Made by a program: the position numbers and the translations under genes. Under the pieces are notes generated by a model, which did no database searches, was not told the origin of the DNA, and saw nothing but the letters and a program-made list of their open reading frames with translations. From an uncultured Lachnospiraceae bacterium (lineage in GTDB: Bacteria > Bacillota_A > Clostridia > Lachnospirales > Lachnospiraceae), in contig CAJUFW010000109.1 of NCBI GenBank assembly GCA_910585655.1, positions 1 to 9,515 of the forward strand: a stretch of DNA of 9,515 nt, in the 5' to 3' direction. Numbering within the stretch: position 1 is the first letter of the stretch; each line of letters begins with the position of its first letter. Shown one piece after another: positions 5,599-9,515 of the stretch.

Positions 5599-5641
5599 AC
5601 AAACACGGCAAAAAGCGATATCAGGAAGGGAGAGAAAGAGA

Positions 5642-6565
5642 ATGCAAAACAAAAAAGAAGCTTATGTCGTAGAAACCGTCTGTCTGACAAAGCGGTATGG
5701 CAATCGGGAGGTTATAAAGCGTCTGAATCTTCAGGTGCCGGAGGGCGCGATTTACGGCTTTATCGGACGGAATGGCGCAGGAAAATCTACGACGTTAAAA
5801 CTGGTGACAGGGTTGGCGAAGCCGACCGAGGGGGAAATCCGTCTGTTTGGAAAGTCAATAGAGAATGGAGCAGTTCGCAGACGGATCGGCGTATTAGTGG
5901 AAGCAGCAGGCTTATATCCTAATATGACTGCCAGGCAGAATCTGGTGATGAAGGCAAAATGTATGGGGCTTCCCGACGAGAGGGGAGTGGATCAGGTATT
6001 GGAGGCAGTCGGTCTGTCCGATACCGGAAAAAAGAAAATAAAGCATTTTTCCATGGGAATGAAGCAGCGGCTTGGAGTAGCAATGGCGCTTTTGGGAAAC
6101 CCGGATCTGCTCCTATTAGACGAACCGTTAAACGGATTAGATCCGGAGGGGATTCGAGATCTGCGTCAGCTTTTGCTGCAGCTTCAGGAGGAAGGAAAAA
6201 CCATAATAGTAAGCTCTCATATTTTAGGGGAATTGAGTAAGATTTCCACGCACTATGGGATTATTCAAAACGGTGAGCTGGCAGAGCAGGTGACAAGAGA
6301 GGAATTAGAAGAAAAATGCCAGAACTATTATCAGGTAGAGGTTCATGATGTACAGCGTGCATTACCCGTGATTGGGGAATATTTTCCGGAAGTACAGGCG
6401 GAGGTGTTTGACGCGAGAACGATTCGGATCTATGGTTCGATAGACGGTTCAAAGTTAAACCAACATCTGGTGGAACAGCAAATATCCGTGTATGCGTCGG
6501 GGTTTCACCATATGGATTTGGAAGACTATTTCTTGGATTATGTAGGAGGGGAACAGCATGTTTAA
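5642..6565 (+). CDS. BcrA/LanF-type ABC transporter ATPase
   Basis: This 307-aa ATPase is of the bacitracin/lantibiotic immunity type and pairs with the permease encoded by the overlapping next gene. Motifs are Walker A GRNGAGKST (42-50), signature FSMGMKQRLG (136-145), Walker B LLLLDEP (156-162) with NGLDPEG, and switch histidine H193 in VSSHILGEL. Where most ABC ATPases have a Q-loop glutamine, this one has glutamate (E87 in VLVEAAGLYPNMTARQNL). Such an 'E-loop' is a known mark of lantibiotic-immunity ATPases such as NukF. The about 85-residue C-terminal extension (about 220-307) is typical of the BcrA branch. The start at ATG 5642 follows a GGGAGAGAAAGAGA purine run. Expression is probably induced by the regulator encoded just upstream. 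Confidence 0.92.
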   Translation: MQNKKEAYVVETVCLTKRYGNREVIKRLNLQVPEGAIYGFIGRNGAGKSTTLKLVTGLAKPTEGEIRLFGKSIENGAVRRRIGVLVEAAGLYPNMTARQNLVMKAKCMGLPDERGVDQVLEAVGLSDTGKKKIKHFSMGMKQRLGVAMALLGNPDLLLLDEPLNGLDPEGIRDLRQLLLQLQEEGKTIIVSSHILGELSKISTHYGIIQNGELAEQVTREELEEKCQNYYQVEVHDVQRALPVIGEYFPEVQAEVFDARTIRIYGSIDGSKLNQHLVEQQISVYASGFHHMDLEDYFLDYVGGEQHV

Positions 6566-7364
6566 TTTATTACGTATGGATTTGTACCGGATAAGAAAAA
6601 GTATTTCGGTTTATGTTTGTTTTGGATTGATGTTGGCGATGTGCGTGATGGCAGTTGCCCTAATATGGTTGATGATGACGCCGGAGGGACAGAAAACATC
6701 TGTGCGGATTACTATGATTACCTTAGAGGAGTCAAAAAATGCTGCTCAGATGTTAGAGGATATAGATTTTGTGACCTTTTTCCGACAGATTGGAATGAAT
6801 GGCGGAATGTATAGTATACTGCTGGGGATTTGGCTGATGCTTTTTCTTTGCTCCGATTACCAGAGCGGTTTTATCAAAAATATTATGGCACTGCATCAAA
6901 ACCGCTGGAGTTATATAGGAAGCAAGCTGATTGCGGCGGCTATTGTGAATTTTTTATATCTGAGTTTGCAATTTCTTTTTGTCCTGCTGTTAAATGAGAT
7001 CTGCGGAAGAATGGTGCCGTATACGGCGTTTGGGGATGTGATATTTTATCTGTCCTGGTCGTGGCTGCTGACGACGGCTTATTGCGCCTTGATTCTTTTG
7101 CTTTGTGTGTTGACAAGGAGTGTAGCGGTAGGAGCCTTGTCTGTAGTACTCCTTGGCGGCGGGCTGCTGATAATGCCGCTATATGGAATTTTGAATTTGT
7201 TCCATGCGGCAGACTGGCTGAAGTATTCGATGTATTTAAGTTTGTCTGAAGGACCTAATCAGTATGCTTCCCTGCAGGATTTATCGGTGTATGCAGTAGG
7301 GATAGGCTTCCTGGTGCTTTATACTATATTATCTGGGATAACGCTTAAAAAACAGGATATTTAA
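6558..7364 (+). CDS. ABC-2 type permease (lantibiotic-immunity-like)
   Basis: This 268-aa membrane protein begins inside the end of the ATPase gene (8-nt overlap, ATGTTTAA), behind a GGAGGGG ribosome site at about 6545-6551, which suggests translational coupling. Six hydrophobic segments are visible: about 17-40, 85-105, 116-145, 158-182, 188-212 and 243-262. The 'LFLCSDYQSGFIKNIMA' loop after the second segment (about 95-111) is typical of EpiE/MutE/BcrB-like ABC-2 permeases. With the ATPase it should form a transporter that removes a membrane-bound antimicrobial peptide or similar compound. The usual lantibiotic immunity set has two permeases (LanE and LanG); only one is present here, so a homodimer is likely. 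The exact substrate is unknown. Confidence 0.88.
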   Translation: MFNLLRMDLYRIRKSISVYVCFGLMLAMCVMAVALIWLMMTPEGQKTSVRITMITLEESKNAAQMLEDIDFVTFFRQIGMNGGMYSILLGIWLMLFLCSDYQSGFIKNIMALHQNRWSYIGSKLIAAAIVNFLYLSLQFLFVLLLNEICGRMVPYTAFGDVIFYLSWSWLLTTAYCALILLLCVLTRSVAVGALSVVLLGGGLLIMPLYGILNLFHAADWLKYSMYLSLSEGPNQYASLQDLSVYAVGIGFLVLYTILSGITLKKQDI

Positions 7365-7405
7365 CAGGATAGTTGGGTGGTTTGACAAAGGAAGGAGGCA
7401 GAAGC

Positions 7406-8308
7406 ATGGCGTTGGCACTGTTGGGCAGTATCAGTCTGATACTGTTGATCCGTTATATTGGAATTCTGCGGGAACTGCGTTCGCTAAGACAGCAGCTAGA
7501 GGAAATCTGCTGCGGAAGCCAGATCGAGCTGGGAGTGCAGGGAAGGCAGCGTCAAGTGCTGGCGCTATGCAGAAAATTAAATGAGCTGGGACGGCAATGG
7601 AGACAGGAGAGACAGCAATATGATAAGGCGGAGCGGCAATTAAAGCAAAATATCACCAGTTTGGCGCATGACATCCGTACTCCGCTGACCGGGGCGGCAG
7701 GCTATGTACAATTAGCGGAGGAGTGCCAGGAACCAGAGCGGCGAATACGCTATCTCCAGACTGCAAAGGGGCGGCTGAAGGAATTAGGGGATATGTTAGA
7801 GGAATTATTTTTATATACGAAGCTGACGAGTGAGGAATTTGAACCAATGATACAGGAAATCCAGGTGCTGCCGCTGCTTAGCGACTGTCTGATTGGATGT
7901 TATCATCGTTTTGAGGAAAAAGGGATGGAACCGGAGGTAGAATGGGAATCTGAAGGCGTTCGTATCTGGGCAGATGAAGAGTGTCTGCGGCGTATGTTCC
8001 ACAACCTGATTCAAAATGCCCTGGTGCATGGAAGGGGAAACCTGGTGATTCGGCAAAGCGGCGAAGCCAAACAAAGTCTTTGCCTGACGTTTGAAAACCG
8101 AATAGCCGAAGGCAGCGCGCCGGATCCAAAACAGATTTTTGATCGGTTTTACAAGGCGGACTTTTCCAGACGCAAAGGTTCTTCCGGGCTGGGACTGTTT
8201 ATTGTAAAGGAACTGGCTGAAAAAATGGGAGGAAGCGTAGAAGCGGATCTGGAAGGAGACTGGCTGCGGATTAAAGTACGGTTGAATGCGGCACGCCCGC
8301 TGGCATGA
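7406..8308 (+). CDS. Sensor histidine kinase, minimal sensor region
   Basis: This 300-aa kinase should phosphorylate the response regulator encoded at 4806. One membrane segment (about 5-20) is followed by a charged coiled-coil-like linker (about 21-82), with no room for an extracellular sensor. The H-box SLAHDIRTPLT has the phospho-acceptor H88; N-box HNLIQNALVHG is at 199-209, F-box IFDRFYKAD at 244-252, and G2-box SSGLGLFIV at 259-267. Kinases like this in antimicrobial-peptide clusters usually sense through their transporter or within the membrane. The start at ATG 7406 is chosen because of AAGGAGG at 7392-7398, 7 nt away; an in-frame TTG at 7373 would lack such a site. The gene lies 41 nt after the permease gene and probably belongs to the same operon. 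Confidence 0.92.
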   Translation: MALALLGSISLILLIRYIGILRELRSLRQQLEEICCGSQIELGVQGRQRQVLALCRKLNELGRQWRQERQQYDKAERQLKQNITSLAHDIRTPLTGAAGYVQLAEECQEPERRIRYLQTAKGRLKELGDMLEELFLYTKLTSEEFEPMIQEIQVLPLLSDCLIGCYHRFEEKGMEPEVEWESEGVRIWADEECLRRMFHNLIQNALVHGRGNLVIRQSGEAKQSLCLTFENRIAEGSAPDPKQIFDRFYKADFSRRKGSSGLGLFIVKELAEKMGGSVEADLEGDWLRIKVRLNAARPLA

Positions 8309-8333
8309 GTATAGAAAAGAAAAGGGGATAAGG

Positions 8334-9470
8334 ATGGAAACAAAATGGATATCACTGACAGACTGGCTCAAAGAAACCTCCGATAAAAAACAGGCATTGG
8401 AAAAACAGACACAGGAGTTAAAACAGCATCCGGGGATAAAAGAGGCGGCGCGGATATTGAGAGAGGGAGGTTTGGTGGCGTTCCCGACAGAAACTGTTTA
8501 CGGGCTGGGAGCAGACGGTCTTAATACCGAAGCGGCAGCCCGGATTTATGAGGCGAAGGGAAGACCGTCGGACAATCCTCTGATCCTTCATATTGCCAGA
8601 ATGGAAGATCTGTCTGGAATCGTACGGGAGATACCAAAGATAGCGCTTCGACTGGCGGAACGGTTTTGGCCGGGACCGTTGACGATGATTTTTCCAAAGG
8701 CGGCTTGTGTGCCGGAGGGAACGACAGGAGGGTTGAATACGGTGGCTGTACGGATGCCAAAACATCCGCTGGCGCTAGCTTTGATAGAGGCTGCAGGTAC
8801 TCCGGTAGCGGCGCCGAGCGCAAACCTTTCCGGCAGACCAAGTACGACAACGGCTGCTCATGTAAGGGAGGATATGGAAGGGCGGATTGATTGTATTGTA
8901 GACGGAGGGGCAGTAGGTGTCGGTCTGGAATCGACGATTGTCGATGTAACAGGAGAAAAACCAATGATGTTACGTCCGGGCTATATTACCAAAGAAATGT
9001 TGGAGGAGGTAGTAGGGGAGGTGCTGTTGGATCCGGTGATTATGGCGGCGCAGCCAGAACCCAATCTAAAACCGAAGGCGCCGGGGATGAAGTACCGCCA
9101 TTATGCGCCGAAAGCGGAGATGTTTCTCTGCGAGGGAAGCAGTCAGGCAGTCGTTTCTTATATCAATCAGGAGGCAAAAAAGAAACGGCAGGAAGGGAAG
9201 AGACTCGGTGTTTTGGCAACGGAACAGACCAGAGAGGCGTATCAGGCGGATGTTGTACTGTCTGTAGGGAGTAGAGAGAGCGAGGAGAGCATTGCCAGAC
9301 ATCTGTTTGAGGTGCTGCGGAAATTTGATGAGGCAGAGGTGGACGTGATTTATTCGGAATGTTTTGGAGAGGGCGCTTTGGGGATGGCGATTATGAACCG
9401 GCTGCGGAAGGCGGCGGGTTATCGGGTGGTTCAGGTAGAGGAAGCGGCAGTAGTTGGAAGTGAGAAATAG
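8334..9470 (+). CDS. tsaC: L-threonylcarbamoyladenylate synthase (Sua5/TsaC, two-domain)
   Basis: This 378-aa cytoplasmic enzyme makes threonylcarbamoyl-AMP from threonine, bicarbonate and ATP, the first step of t6A modification at position 37 of ANN-decoding tRNAs. The YrdC domain (about 33-220) shows VAFPTETVYGLGADG, KGRPSDNPL and PVAAPSANLSGRPS, the substrate-binding motifs, plus GLESTIVDV and LRPGYIT. The linker KAPGMKYRHYAPKA (about 250-263) leads into the smaller Sua5 C-terminal domain. Length fits the two-domain Sua5 class rather than the about 200-aa TsaC. Start at 8334 is preferred because of the AAAAGGGGATAAGG site; an in-frame ATG at 8286 would overlap the kinase gene and add 16 residues. 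It is probably a housekeeping gene placed after the defence cluster by chance. The gene is complete; sequence after its stop is lost to adapter. Confidence 0.95.
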   Translation: METKWISLTDWLKETSDKKQALEKQTQELKQHPGIKEAARILREGGLVAFPTETVYGLGADGLNTEAAARIYEAKGRPSDNPLILHIARMEDLSGIVREIPKIALRLAERFWPGPLTMIFPKAACVPEGTTGGLNTVAVRMPKHPLALALIEAAGTPVAAPSANLSGRPSTTTAAHVREDMEGRIDCIVDGGAVGVGLESTIVDVTGEKPMMLRPGYITKEMLEEVVGEVLLDPVIMAAQPEPNLKPKAPGMKYRHYAPKAEMFLCEGSSQAVVSYINQEAKKKRQEGKRLGVLATEQTREAYQADVVLSVGSRESEESIARHLFEVLRKFDEAEVDVIYSECFGEGALGMAIMNRLRKAAGYRVVQVEEAAVVGSEK

Positions 9471-9474
9471 TATG

Positions 9475-9515
9475 AGATCGGAAGAGCACACGTCTGAACT
9501 CCAGTCACATTACTC
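9475..9515 (+). other. Illumina TruSeq adapter plus partial index (artefact)
   Basis: 9475-9508 is exactly the 34-nt TruSeq read-1 3' adapter (it starts AGATCGGAAGAGC and ends CTCCAGTCAC). The last seven bases, ATTACTC, match the beginning of the i7 index ATTACTCG (D701). This is untrimmed adapter read-through assembled at a contig end, not genomic DNA. Trustworthy sequence stops at 9474, four bases after the stop codon of the last gene. Confidence 0.97.

Noticed and set aside
7373..7405. An upstream TTG start that would extend the histidine kinase by 11 residues.
   Set aside because: The ATG at 7406 has a consensus AAGGAGG at the right distance. The TTG has none, and the extension would translate that ribosome site.
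9066..9491. A 141-aa minus-strand open frame beginning MCSSDL.
   Set aside because: Its first residues are translated adapter sequence, and the rest is antisense to the Sua5/TsaC gene.

Overview
The window reads as a Clostridia chromosome segment, most likely Lachnospiraceae. Support: strong AGGAGG-type ribosome sites, moderate GC in the right-hand part, a lantibiotic-type ABC/two-component cluster, and the style of the proteins. It falls into two parts. Positions 1 to about 1500 are A-rich and look like the end of an integrated mobile element. Positions about 1500 to 9474 look like host chromosome. Bases 9475-9515 are not biological: they are Illumina adapter plus part of an index.

Left part. 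Three small same-strand genes lie at 80-1263. The first (114 aa) resembles only the C-terminal end of the type I-C CRISPR protein Cas8c/Csd1, including the hallmark end 'FQLGYYHQR'. That end of Cas8c is where the separate small subunit Cas11c is made in type I-C systems. The second is a double helix-turn-helix protein. The third is a putative zinc-binding protein of a kind I associate with mobile elements. On the opposite strand just beyond them (about 1340 to 1238) is a compact predicted RNA gene. It has a strong promoter (TTGACA, 18 bp, TGC-TATACT) and a predicted start exactly at a solitary type I-C-like CRISPR repeat with an 11-nt handle CGGATTGAAGT. About 31 nt of spacer-like sequence follows, then a 14-bp terminator hairpin. 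There is no array and no other cas gene. A Cas11c-like protein beside a crRNA-like RNA of the same subtype suggests a mobile-element module that interferes with, or borrows, a host type I-C system. This is the most interesting part of the window. Tandem 11-bp repeats at 1447-1468 may be integrase arm sites marking the element's end.

Right part. 1602-4722 encodes a MacB/FtsX-type ABC exporter (ATPase plus 786-aa permease). 4806-8308 encodes an OmpR-type response regulator, a BcrA/LanF-type ATPase, an ABC-2 permease, and a histidine kinase with almost no sensor region. This is a typical cell-envelope or antimicrobial-peptide defence cluster. Promoters upstream of both ABC operons carry TTAAG-like half-sites about every 11 bp, at the same distances from identical TATACTGAAA -10 regions. 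The regulator therefore probably drives both transporters. The final gene (8334-9470) is a two-domain Sua5/TsaC threonylcarbamoyl-AMP synthase for tRNA t6A modification, close behind the kinase but functionally unrelated.
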